Assembly: GCA_905207625.1 (NCBI GenBank)
Contig: CAJLLT010000007.1
Location: forward strand, 23,872 to 87,871
DNA length: 64,000 bases
DNA from: an uncultured Eubacteriales bacterium
Lineage (GTDB): Bacteria; Bacillota; Clostridia; Oscillospirales; UBA644
Direction: 5' to 3'
Made by a program: the position numbers and the translations under genes. Positions 51,507 to 59,811 of the stretch are shown one piece after another; positions within the stretch are counted from its first letter, which is position 1; each line of letters starts with the position of its first letter. Under the pieces are notes generated by a model. It had not been told where the DNA came from, searched no databases, and was given only the letters and a program-made list of their open reading frames with translations.

Positions 51507-52382
51507 TTAAACTCCGGGGAAAATGACCATTCCGAGGGTTCCGGCGACGATCAGGGCAAGTCCCACAAGAGCTTTCGGAGTGATCTTTTCGTGAAACACG
51601 AAACGGGAAAAGGCTACGGTCACGAGAATACTGAGCTTGTCCACGGGTACGACCACGCTTGCGAGCCCGTCACGGAGAGCCTTATAATAGCACGGCCAGG
51701 AAGCGCCGGTGGCAAGCCCCGAAAGGCAGATAAAACCTATCTCTTTTTTCGGTATTCCTTTTAATTTTCCGCCCTTTCCGGTAACGAAGACCATAAGCCA
51801 GGACATGACAAGAACCACGGCAGTCCTTATTGCCGTACCGAGGTTGGATTCCACCCCCTCAATTCCTATCTTACCGAGAATCGAAGTCAGAGCGGCGAAA
51901 ACTGCGGATAACAGAGCAAATATAAGCCATGATCCGCCCGCGCCCCCGGAACCGGCGGAGGCACCGTCCTTTTTGGTCATAAGATATGTACCGACTGCAA
52001 TGAGAACAATACAGCCTCCTTTTATCCAGGTGATGGGTTCGTGGAAAAATATCACCGCGAGGAGTATAGTGAGGACTGTGCTTGACTTATCCACCACCGC
52101 AACCTTGTTCACATCGCCGATCTGCAGAGCCTTGAAGTAACACAGCCAGGATGCACCGGTTGCAAGTCCCGAAAGGACGATGAAAAGCCAGGTCCGGGCA
52201 GAGATAGACTTTATTCCGTCAAAAGAGCCGACAATTAAGACCATTCCGAGGGCGGTCAGGAGAACGACAATGGTTCTTATTGCTGTAGCCACGGTGGAGT
52301 CCGTTTTTCTTATGCCGCATTTAGCGAGAATAGCTGTAAGCCCGGCGAACTATGACGACAAAAACGCAAAAACGATCCACAT
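51507..52382 (-). pseudogene. EamA/DMT-family transporter interrupted by an amber codon
   Basis: The natural start is ATG 52382 with AGAAGGG before it. Reading on gives MWIVFAFLSS, then TAG (52352-52350), then FAGLTAILAKCGI and an intact frame to 51507. The stop falls in the first membrane helix; the paralogous second half has LIFALLSAVFAALTS at the same place. Without the stop the protein has 291 residues and two EamA halves with ten membrane segments, likely a drug/metabolite exporter. A GTG at 52292 could give a 261-residue product lacking the first helix. TAG is a normal stop in this genome, so this is a damaged gene, a recent mutation or a sequence error. Confidence 0.78.
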
Positions 52383-52426
52383 AAACAACCCTTCTTTTAA
52401 TAAAAACTACTTAAAATTAAAATTTT

Positions 52427-53455
52427 TCAGTCAACCTTTATTTTTCCGGCAAGTATCTGCTTGTAATCCTCAAGATTGGCTTTGAGAAGTTTAGGGGTAT
52501 CCAGACCGTAGGGACATTTTGAAGCACACTGATAGCATCCGATGCAATTCTCGATCTTCATCATTTTTTCCTGCCCCTGAACCGACAGCCAGTTGCGGGA
52601 AGGACTGCGGCGGATAAGCTGGGACATCCGGGCGCAGTTATTTATCTCAATTCCCACGGGACATGGCATACAATAGCCACAGCCGCGGCAGAAGTTACCG
52701 ACAAGCTGTTCTCTGTCCTTACGGATGAATTCCCGTATCTCATCGGTCATGACCTGACCGGCGCTCATATAGGAAATGAATTCGTCAAGCTCGCTTTCCC
52801 TCTGAACTCCCCATATAGGAAGAACATTGTCAAACTGCTCAATATACCCGTAAGCCGCGGCGGAATTTGTCAGCAATCCCCCGGAAAGGGCTTTCATGGC
52901 AATAAACCCAATGTTGTACTCTTTGCACAGACGGACTATTCCAATATCCTTTTCGGTCGCCAGATAGCAGAACGGAAATTGCAATGTTTCATAAAGTCCG
53001 GACCGGACAGCCTCCTCCGCCACATTCAGACGGTGATTTGTTATCCCGATATGACGGATCTTTCCCTCATCCTTCGCCTGAAGCATTGCTTCATAAAGCC
53101 CTGTGCCGTCGCCGGGTCTGGGACAGAAAGCGGGATTATGGAACTGATAAACGTCAATGTAGTCCGTTTTCAGGTTTTCAAGGCTTGCGTTCAGATCTTT
53201 CCAGAAGCCCTCCACGGTGGTGGACATTGTTTTTGTGGCTATCCGGATATTTTTACGCACGTCGGACAGGGCAAGTCCGATTTTTTCCTCACTGTCGGAA
53301 TATGCACGGGCAGTATCAAAATATGTAAATCCGGCATTATACGCCTTACGCAGAAGCATCGCCGCATATTCTTCGCTGACACGCTGTATGGGAAGCGCTC
53401 CGAAGGCATTTTGCGGGCTTGTAATACCGGTGGAACCGAGTGTGACTGTTCTCAT
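52427..53455 (-). CDS. Aldo/keto reductase with C-terminal ferredoxin domain
   Basis: 342 residues. AKR barrel with TYFDTARAYSDSEEKIGLAL (catalytic Asp and Tyr, about 44-63) and IATKT, HIGITNH. The C-terminal 80 residues carry two Cys sets: CRGCGYCMPCPVGI (about 255-268) and CIGCYQCASKCPYG (about 303-316), for two 4Fe-4S clusters. Such AKR-ferredoxin fusions are common in anaerobes; substrate unknown. Confidence 0.9.
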   Translation of the reverse strand: MRTVTLGSTGITSPQNAFGALPIQRVSEEYAAMLLRKAYNAGFTYFDTARAYSDSEEKIGLALSDVRKNIRIATKTMSTTVEGFWKDLNASLENLKTDYIDVYQFHNPAFCPRPGDGTGLYEAMLQAKDEGKIRHIGITNHRLNVAEEAVRSGLYETLQFPFCYLATEKDIGIVRLCKEYNIGFIAMKALSGGLLTNSAAAYGYIEQFDNVLPIWGVQRESELDEFISYMSAGQVMTDEIREFIRKDREQLVGNFCRGCGYCMPCPVGIEINNCARMSQLIRRSPSRNWLSVQGQEKMMKIENCIGCYQCASKCPYGLDTPKLLKANLEDYKQILAGKIKVD

Positions 53456-53479
53456 GATTTATTCCTTTCTGTTATCTTA

Positions 53480-54157
53480 TCAAATTCTGAGCGTCCGCAG
53501 GTATTTCTTTTCCCCGTCGCTTATCCGGTAACTTTCTATCGCCTTCCGGATAGTTTTATTATGTACCCAGGCGGAAAGTCTCCCCTCCTGAAGCACTTTG
53601 ACGGCGGAATCGTACTGTTTTGCCAGAGCTGTGGCGAAAAACCAGGCCTGCATCATCATGACATAATACTCTTCGCTCCTGATCCCGTAGACTTTTTTGA
53701 GTATATCCTCTGTGAAATTCCGGTTAAGGAAATACCTCATAAGTGTACCTATACCGTAGCGAACTGTATAAACATGGTCCGAGGATATCCATTTTTCCGC
53801 GTAAGGAAGCAGTTTTTTCGTATTCCCGGCAAAGACCTTTGGGTTCATGCAGTCACAGGTCGCCCAGTTATCCACATACGGAAGAAAATCCTCCACCTTG
53901 GACACAGCCTTTTCAAAATCTTTTTCCTTTTCAATAAGAAAAGCATGGAGATTGTTTTCCTCATAATATTTATGGGGCAGTTGCAATATAAAAGCGTCCG
54001 CAACCGGAGTGCCGTCAAGCTGTTTTGCAAGCAGCCGGAGCTGAGGTGTCCTCACTCCTATCACCGTTTCTGGAGACACAGCAGGCATCAGCGACTGCTG
54101 AAATCTCTGATATTCCCTGTCCTGAAGCCGGAAAAGCAGTTCTTCTGTCTGTTTCAT
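53480..54157 (-). CDS. DNA alkylation repair protein, AlkD-like
   Basis: 225 residues of HEAT-like helical repeats. VIGVRTPQLRLLAKQL (about 32-47), YVDNWATCDCMNPKVF (about 94-109) and the C-terminal RKAIESYRISDGEKKYLRTLR match AlkD-type DNA glycosylases, which remove cationic alkylated bases. The Trp and Asp in VDNWATCD are the usual active-site residues. It lies at the border of the mobile region. Confidence 0.88.
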   Translation of the reverse strand: MKQTEELLFRLQDREYQRFQQSLMPAVSPETVIGVRTPQLRLLAKQLDGTPVADAFILQLPHKYYEENNLHAFLIEKEKDFEKAVSKVEDFLPYVDNWATCDCMNPKVFAGNTKKLLPYAEKWISSDHVYTVRYGIGTLMRYFLNRNFTEDILKKVYGIRSEEYYVMMMQAWFFATALAKQYDSAVKVLQEGRLSAWVHNKTIRKAIESYRISDGEKKYLRTLRI

Positions 54158-54210
54158 CTTTGTGTTGACCTCAAAAAATATACCTGCGAATGAGTTCTAT
54201 TTCCGACTGT

Positions 54211-54239
54211 ATTATAGCACATTTGCCGGAATTTGTAAA
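54211..54239 (-). promoter_or_regulatory. Promoter for the AlkD-like gene
   Basis: Minus strand TTTACA (54239-54234), 17 bp, TATAAT (54216-54211). Confidence 0.7.
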
Positions 54240-54460
54240 TAGTGATTTAAACGGTTCCGGCTATGCAGAAGATAGCCGGTTTCCCCTCATTAACAAAACA
54301 TCACTCAAAAGAAAAAAGAAGCAGCCATACAACTGCTTCTTTCTCTTCGTCTGGTACGAGTGTTCATAACAGACTTACAAAAAGACGGTCGGACATATTC
54401 CTTTCGTGCTGGTTTTGCCGGTGATACAAGTGAAAAACGAAATTTGAAAGGAAACAGATC
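54240..54460. other. Non-coding junction between chromosome and mobile element
   Basis: No gene seen. It holds an 8-bp hairpin CCGGCTAT/ATAGCCGG (54257-54264, 54272-54279) and the terminator at 54317-54345. An attachment site may lie here, but no direct repeat partner is visible because the far end of the element is outside the window. Confidence 0.4.
54317..54345. terminator. Bidirectional terminator near the element border
   Basis: AGAAGCAG (54317-54324) and CTGCTTCT (54333-54340), with TTCTCTT on the plus side and a T-run on the minus side. Confidence 0.65.
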
Positions 54461-54811
54461 ATGAAAATTACTTACACGGAAAACAAAAACGGCATTTATT
54501 ATCCCAATCTGACTTTGCCGACAGGCACAACCTATTCCATCGGCAAATATGGACAGTTATATCTTGACTATCTCAAAAAGCATCGGCGGGGTACATACAC
54601 AACGCTCCTGACAGAAAACCGTCTGAATGAATATTTGCACCGAGTTGATTTTGCGGCAAGGGAGGCGGTTTTGAAGATCACAGAGGAACTCGCTACCGCA
54701 CGAGGGATTGACGAGCACCTGAAAACCGCTGATCCCATCCGATGGGTGCAGGAAATGAATGTTGCCAAGCATGATGCGGAGGAAATCGTTATGGGAAATT
54801 ACTTTGCATGA
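54461..54811 (+). CDS. TnpV-like transposon-encoded protein
   Basis: 116 residues. LGKYGQLYLDYLKKHRRGTYTTLL-like layout (here IGKYGQLYLDYLKKHRRGTY, about 27-46) and the end WVQEMNVAKHDAEEIVMGN match TnpV, a small accessory protein of Tn4451-type mobilizable transposons and related clostridial elements. Its function is unknown. AAAGGAAA precedes ATG. Its presence argues that the DNA to the right came by transfer. Confidence 0.8.
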   Translation: MKITYTENKNGIYYPNLTLPTGTTYSIGKYGQLYLDYLKKHRRGTYTTLLTENRLNEYLHRVDFAAREAVLKITEELATARGIDEHLKTADPIRWVQEMNVAKHDAEEIVMGNYFA

Positions 54812-54918
54812 GTAAATGATGCAGCATCAAAAATGAACTGCCGGTACATTTGGGGCGGCAGAGATGTGAATTGCAAAAAGATGCTGAACAAGCAGAATAC
54901 CCATGAATTTTCAAGCAA

Positions 54919-54953
54919 AACGCTCCCCACTCCTTCTTGGAACGGGGAGCGTT
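54919..54953. terminator. Terminator between tnpV and the helicase gene
   Basis: AACGCTCCCC and GGGGAGCGTT form a 10-bp stem. T-runs on either side are short (TTTTG on the minus strand, TTCATTTTC on the plus strand). It lies 11 bp after the helicase stop. Confidence 0.65.
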
Positions 54954-54963
54954 CATTTTCGTG

Positions 54964-57900
54964 CTAGAACGAAATTTCATCAAAGGAGTCGTTTTCAATT
55001 GTTTCAACTGATCCAACAAATTGCTTTAAGAATTCGATTGCCAGTTTTCTATCGAGCAAGTCATGAACCTTTTGGTTTTCGTAACTGCGCAAACAATTAT
55101 AGCAAGATGGTTCACAGTTGCATTCACTCATTGATTTCAATGCTGACATAAAGATGCTATGAAGCATTTTTCCGTCCTTTGTTACCAATCGTCTTGAGTG
55201 ACCTGCACCACCGGGAACAGAATCATAAATTACGATGGAAAGATCTAAAATGCCGTTGATAAGCTTCGCAGACAGACATGCCTTGATATCTCGTCTTTCG
55301 ATATTCAAATCTTTAGCCATCGCATTCAAGATTGCATACATTACTGACACCATTGTATTGTAATCGGAGGTGTTGCATCTGAAAGATATTTTAGCGACAT
55401 CGGTTTTGAATTCGTGGTGAAGCGAACGTCTTACAAGCTCGTGGCAGTTGCAATTATACTGACCGTATAAGCTTTCGTGAGATTTGACAGTTGTTATTGA
55501 CAGCGCTCCATCACGCATTTGCTTTTCAATTTCTTTTTCACCTATACCTTCATCCTCAGCAACAGCGTAACCGCAGAGAGGACAAACATAGAAGTTATTA
55601 TAGGATTTTACCATCAAAGAATCATTAGTTGTTGACTCGACCTGTATCTCGATGGAGTTGAACAGATATCTGTGCTTATCAATAGTTCTTGCAGCAATGT
55701 TTCCGATGTAATAATCCTCGGAGCGATAATTCTTCTCTTGGCGAGTCATGGGAACATCTCGATCCTGTCGCTCGGCAACAAAGCCGGAGCGCGGCTCGAT
55801 GCTCTCGTAGAAGTCCATCTTGAATAGCTTTCTACCGCAGGCCGAGCAAGGTATACCTTCGCTTGTTATGGGTGTAATGCTATAATTAACAGTATTACAA
55901 TCCTTGTTGCGACAAGTTCCTATATAGCCTGTATACCAATCTTGCTTATCCTTGCCGGTTGCAGACTTTTTAATATAACGGCTTGTATAAAGTCTACCAT
56001 CTGCGACAACCTCAGAAGAAGGCGCATATTCAGCTATTGCAATTTGCAAATCTCTGCTCAATCTTAACTTAGAAACATTATTTGCGGTTGTATTTTGCTG
56101 CAGTTCTACCGTATTAACCGGGAAACCGTATCTCGGCAGTATATTGCCGCGCGCCAAGAAGTCAATCAACTTGTTTTTCTTGTAGTGCTGAAGCTTTCTC
56201 TCACACATAGCCGCTTTTGTTAAATCGTTTTCTCTCTTGAATTGTTTGATCAGCTTTTCGAAGTTTTGAATGTTGTTTTCATACTCCTGAATCAACTGTG
56301 TAAAAACACCTTCAGCGCCGCTAAATTCTTCAATCCAAGAAAAATCGTCAATTCCAAGGCGCTTATGCAAATTATCGAGATCGGGGATGGATACCTTCAG
56401 CATATCCAAAAGTCTTTGCGGATGACGATTGATCCATTCGATAAAGCCCTCATATCCCTTTTGGTTTATGAACTTATCAGCATCGTTATGATTATATTGA
56501 TCCTCGTGGTCCGCAAAATATATACTCAACGCAACCGCATAGATATGTCTACGAACAATCTTCTCATTATCCAACTTAAAGAGCGGAGGAAGTATTGTTC
56601 CGCCAATCATCCGCTTGGGATCCTTGAAGAATGCCAAGTCGTGAGAGCTCAGCTTTGCAAATGTAAGCACGAATGCCGCCGCATCGAGGCTTCGGCCTGC
56701 ACGTCCGGCACGCTGTGCGTAGTTGGATGGCAAAGGAGGAACATCTCGCAAAAATACGGTTTCAAGGTCACCAACATCGACACCCATTTCAAATGTGGTT
56801 GAGCAAGAAAGCGCATTAATTTCTTTCTTGATGAACTGCTCCTGATATTCTGCACTCTCTTTTTTGCTCAGCTGTGCGGTGTGCTCTTTGATAAGCAGCG
56901 GTGACATTCTATCGCTCATATACAGCTTTGCAAAATGATTATCTCTCGTAATATCATCGGGCAAAACTTCAACGATCTTTCCTCCGCATCTAACAGAAGG
57001 GCAATGACCTAAATTAAACTGCGTTATTTTACCGCATTTTTTACAACGGTACCAATGTGCATCTGGAGAGCCGTTTACCTTAACAGTAAAATGTTTTGCA
57101 CGAAGTACATAAGTGCCATCTTTATTCAGGTCATCCATGCAATACGGATTGCCGCATTCGGGATCAGAAAGATAATCAAAATACTGCGTTAAAAATTCTA
57201 TCGCACGATCCTCAGTTATACCAAGAATTGAGCAAACATAATACAGACGATTTGATTTGTAATATCCGTTTCCGCTGCCCTTGCTTTTGGGCATCCAATT
57301 TGACACCGTAGTTCTCTTTCTTTCGGGGGATTGCATAAAAGCAACGAATCTCTGTGACGGAGTGAAGAATATGTATTCTCTGTCGTTATCGTCGATATCA
57401 CTATCGGAGTCTGTATATATTGCTCCTATTTTAACGATTTCGAAGATTAACAAATCGAGCAATGCTTTTACCGAAATAGGATCTGTACTATATTCGTCAG
57501 CAATTGCCTGAACAATTTCCGGTGTGTTTCCTTTATACTCGAATTGAATTTGTCCTAATGCAGTAAGAGATGTAGTAGAACCATATCGCGCTAATTCATT
57601 AAGAAGTGCAACCCATGCATTCTTACGGCTATCCAATGTAAGATTGCTTTCATCCGAATTGCTCTTTGCAAAGCTCTTCTTTGATGTAAAATAATTTGTG
57701 AGCATCGTCACAAAATCGGATATCGTATATTCGTGGGCAATAATCTCGTCTTTTCTCTCTGCTATGATGCGACAAATGCCACGCCTACGCAAAAACTCAT
57801 TATAGCTCTTTCCCAGATAGCACGCGAATTTAGCCGCTTCTTGTCTGCTGTCGGAGAAAGCTAAAAACTGTCTTCCTGTCTTTTGCGCAACTTTTTTATT

Positions 57901-59811
57901 GGATGAGACCGCTCTTGCAAAAATGTTTTTCGCCTTAGTCTGTTCTACATTCTCAACATATTCGATTTCGGGAAGCTCCTCATACAAGGAAGTTGCTAAG
58001 ACAGCTGTTGCAGCATCGTTACCAAGATACAATCTCTTGTAATGACCGGTGTGACAGTTTCCGCATCTTGCACCTATTTTGAGGATTTTTGCTTTAATAA
58101 CTTTAATATAATTTTCTTTGCCGCAATCGCAAGGCAGATTATGAATCTCATTTTCGGCAACGATTGCTCCACAGATTGGGCAGAGATAGAATACTTCTTT
58201 CTTTCCGTCGGTTTCGTCATCGATATCGTCATCTTCAATATTAATATTATCGTCGGAATCAAGATAATAATATTCGACTTTTTCCTCAAGCTTGCTTGCC
58301 TGAGCCAATTTACGACTCTCAATTTTTCCGACTATTGCAATTCGTCCACAATCATCGCAAACAGCTGCTTCGAAAACGGCAGATTCTTTGCCGCTTTCCC
58401 AATAGGTTCTTTGGCGGTTTAAGAACAATCTTTTATCACCGTTTAAAGTAATATAACAACCTTCAAGACTACGGATAAAAAAATGATATCTTGCATCAAT
58501 CAATGATTTTTTGTTTTTTTGTGCGCGAGTGCAAAGCGAAATAAACGCAATTGCTACATCCATGCTCACAGACAGCTTTTCTCCAATTTCGGATAACTCA
58601 CAAATGCCGCCAAGATGCAGACGTAATGAATGATACAAATCAGAGGATAATAAGAAATCATACAGCAGTTCTTTTTCATCAGTTGCTTTATCAACATTAA
58701 ATCCGTAATCATTCAGAACCTGCCATACAAAATTTTCACTATCCGCTAATTTATTGTATAGCTCGTCCGGATATTTCTTAATTGTAGCGTTCGGGACATA
58801 CGGTTCTCGTTCGGCTCTAATGATATACTTTTTGTCAAAGTTTACACCACACAGATTCTCCGCAAAGGTGATGATATCATCGTCCACACTGCTATCGCTA
58901 CCTAAGGTAGCACTCGTTAAGATAAAGCGTGTATCCTTGGTGGCCGAAATTCTTGCTTTCAATCTACGCAGAAGGATTGATGTTTCTATACCTGTTGCAC
59001 CGGTATATATGTGTGCTTCATCCAAAACAACGAATCTAAAATCCGCATTGGAGAAAAGCACATCATCCTTCGGACGCAACAGCAAATGCTCAAGCATTGC
59101 ATAGTTAGTAAACAGAATGTTCGGAGGATTTTTCTTCATTTCGTCACGAGAAAGAATTTCGTTTGGCAATCTGTGGCGAAGCTCAGGCACTTTTTCTTTG
59201 GCGAACATCGCTTCATATACTGCGATAGCACTTTCTTCGTCATTTTCTGTGCCACCGTTATATGCGCCAAAGGTTATATCAGGATAGCACATCAAAATTT
59301 CCCTGATATTCTTCATTTGGTCGTTTGCAAGAGCGTTCATCGGATAAATGAATAATGCACGAACTCCCTTGCCGAGCGTTCCTTGTTCCTTTTCTCTCAA
59401 CAGTTCGTTTAGTACAGGAATCAAGAAGCAGTTTGTTTTACCGCTACCTGTACCGGTGGAAACAACAGCATTATTTCCTCCGACGATAGCGCGAATGGCT
59501 TTTTCCTGATGAAGATACAAGTTACGAGCTATTGGAAGCTTGTGCTTATGTAGCTTATCATTGGGCTTGCCGGCTTCAAGTTCTCTGAATAATGGAGAAA
59601 GAGGACAATCGGCATCCTCAATCATTTCTTCTATGGATTTTCCACTCTTAAACACATCCTTAATTTCAAGCAATGGACCACGAGCAATATTAGCGTGCAG
59701 CTCTTTTACGAATTGTTCTTGTAAAGAAGGATTGGCAAATGCGTGCGTTGTCGCAATATAGTCTATAAATTCTTCTTTAATGTTTGATGATGCTTTGGCC
59801 GGATTGAACAC
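54964..59811 (-). CDS. Large DEAH-box helicase with DUF1998-type C-terminus (candidate defence helicase, DruE-like)
   Basis: 1615 residues. An SF2 helicase core comes first: Walker A in STGTGSGKT (about 118-126), DEAH box VVLDEAHIYTG (about 261-271), motif III TSATLGS (about 299-305), and motif VI QRAGRAGRS (about 1033-1041). A long insertion between the two helicase lobes carries many Cys pairs (CDDCGR, CPICG, CDCG, CGNCHTGH, CKKCGK). The C-terminus has CRNKDC, CSACGR, CPLCG and finally CNCEPSCYNCLRSYENQ (Cys about 1564, 1566, 1570, 1573), the DUF1998 zinc motif followed by HDLLDR. GTG 59811 is the start, with GAGGAGG nine bases upstream; it overlaps the 931-residue gene by 35 bp. Related helicases are MrfA (repair, about 750 residues) and DruE of Druantia; size and partner favour the latter. 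Confidence 0.85.
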   Translation of the reverse strand: MFNPAKASSNIKEEFIDYIATTHAFANPSLQEQFVKELHANIARGPLLEIKDVFKSGKSIEEMIEDADCPLSPLFRELEAGKPNDKLHKHKLPIARNLYLHQEKAIRAIVGGNNAVVSTGTGSGKTNCFLIPVLNELLREKEQGTLGKGVRALFIYPMNALANDQMKNIREILMCYPDITFGAYNGGTENDEESAIAVYEAMFAKEKVPELRHRLPNEILSRDEMKKNPPNILFTNYAMLEHLLLRPKDDVLFSNADFRFVVLDEAHIYTGATGIETSILLRRLKARISATKDTRFILTSATLGSDSSVDDDIITFAENLCGVNFDKKYIIRAEREPYVPNATIKKYPDELYNKLADSENFVWQVLNDYGFNVDKATDEKELLYDFLLSSDLYHSLRLHLGGICELSEIGEKLSVSMDVAIAFISLCTRAQKNKKSLIDARYHFFIRSLEGCYITLNGDKRLFLNRQRTYWESGKESAVFEAAVCDDCGRIAIVGKIESRKLAQASKLEEKVEYYYLDSDDNINIEDDDIDDETDGKKEVFYLCPICGAIVAENEIHNLPCDCGKENYIKVIKAKILKIGARCGNCHTGHYKRLYLGNDAATAVLATSLYEELPEIEYVENVEQTKAKNIFARAVSSNKKVAQKTGRQFLAFSDSRQEAAKFACYLGKSYNEFLRRRGICRIIAERKDEIIAHEYTISDFVTMLTNYFTSKKSFAKSNSDESNLTLDSRKNAWVALLNELARYGSTTSLTALGQIQFEYKGNTPEIVQAIADEYSTDPISVKALLDLLIFEIVKIGAIYTDSDSDIDDNDREYIFFTPSQRFVAFMQSPERKRTTVSNWMPKSKGSGNGYYKSNRLYYVCSILGITEDRAIEFLTQYFDYLSDPECGNPYCMDDLNKDGTYVLRAKHFTVKVNGSPDAHWYRCKKCGKITQFNLGHCPSVRCGGKIVEVLPDDITRDNHFAKLYMSDRMSPLLIKEHTAQLSKKESAEYQEQFIKKEINALSCSTTFEMGVDVGDLETVFLRDVPPLPSNYAQRAGRAGRSLDAAAFVLTFAKLSSHDLAFFKDPKRMIGGTILPPLFKLDNEKIVRRHIYAVALSIYFADHEDQYNHNDADKFINQKGYEGFIEWINRHPQRLLDMLKVSIPDLDNLHKRLGIDDFSWIEEFSGAEGVFTQLIQEYENNIQNFEKLIKQFKRENDLTKAAMCERKLQHYKKNKLIDFLARGNILPRYGFPVNTVELQQNTTANNVSKLRLSRDLQIAIAEYAPSSEVVADGRLYTSRYIKKSATGKDKQDWYTGYIGTCRNKDCNTVNYSITPITSEGIPCSACGRKLFKMDFYESIEPRSGFVAERQDRDVPMTRQEKNYRSEDYYIGNIAARTIDKHRYLFNSIEIQVESTTNDSLMVKSYNNFYVCPLCGYAVAEDEGIGEKEIEKQMRDGALSITTVKSHESLYGQYNCNCHELVRRSLHHEFKTDVAKISFRCNTSDYNTMVSVMYAILNAMAKDLNIERRDIKACLSAKLINGILDLSIVIYDSVPGGAGHSRRLVTKDGKMLHSIFMSALKSMSECNCEPSCYNCLRSYENQKVHDLLDRKLAIEFLKQFVGSVETIENDSFDEISF

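Noticed and set aside
52350..52352. TAG as a sense codon in the EamA gene
   Set aside because: TAG ends hflX, the mecA-like gene and the DUF1508 gene normally; no pyrrolysine genes are seen.
54833..54967. 44-residue plus-strand frame after tnpV
   Set aside because: No ribosome site, and its 3' half is the terminator hairpin.
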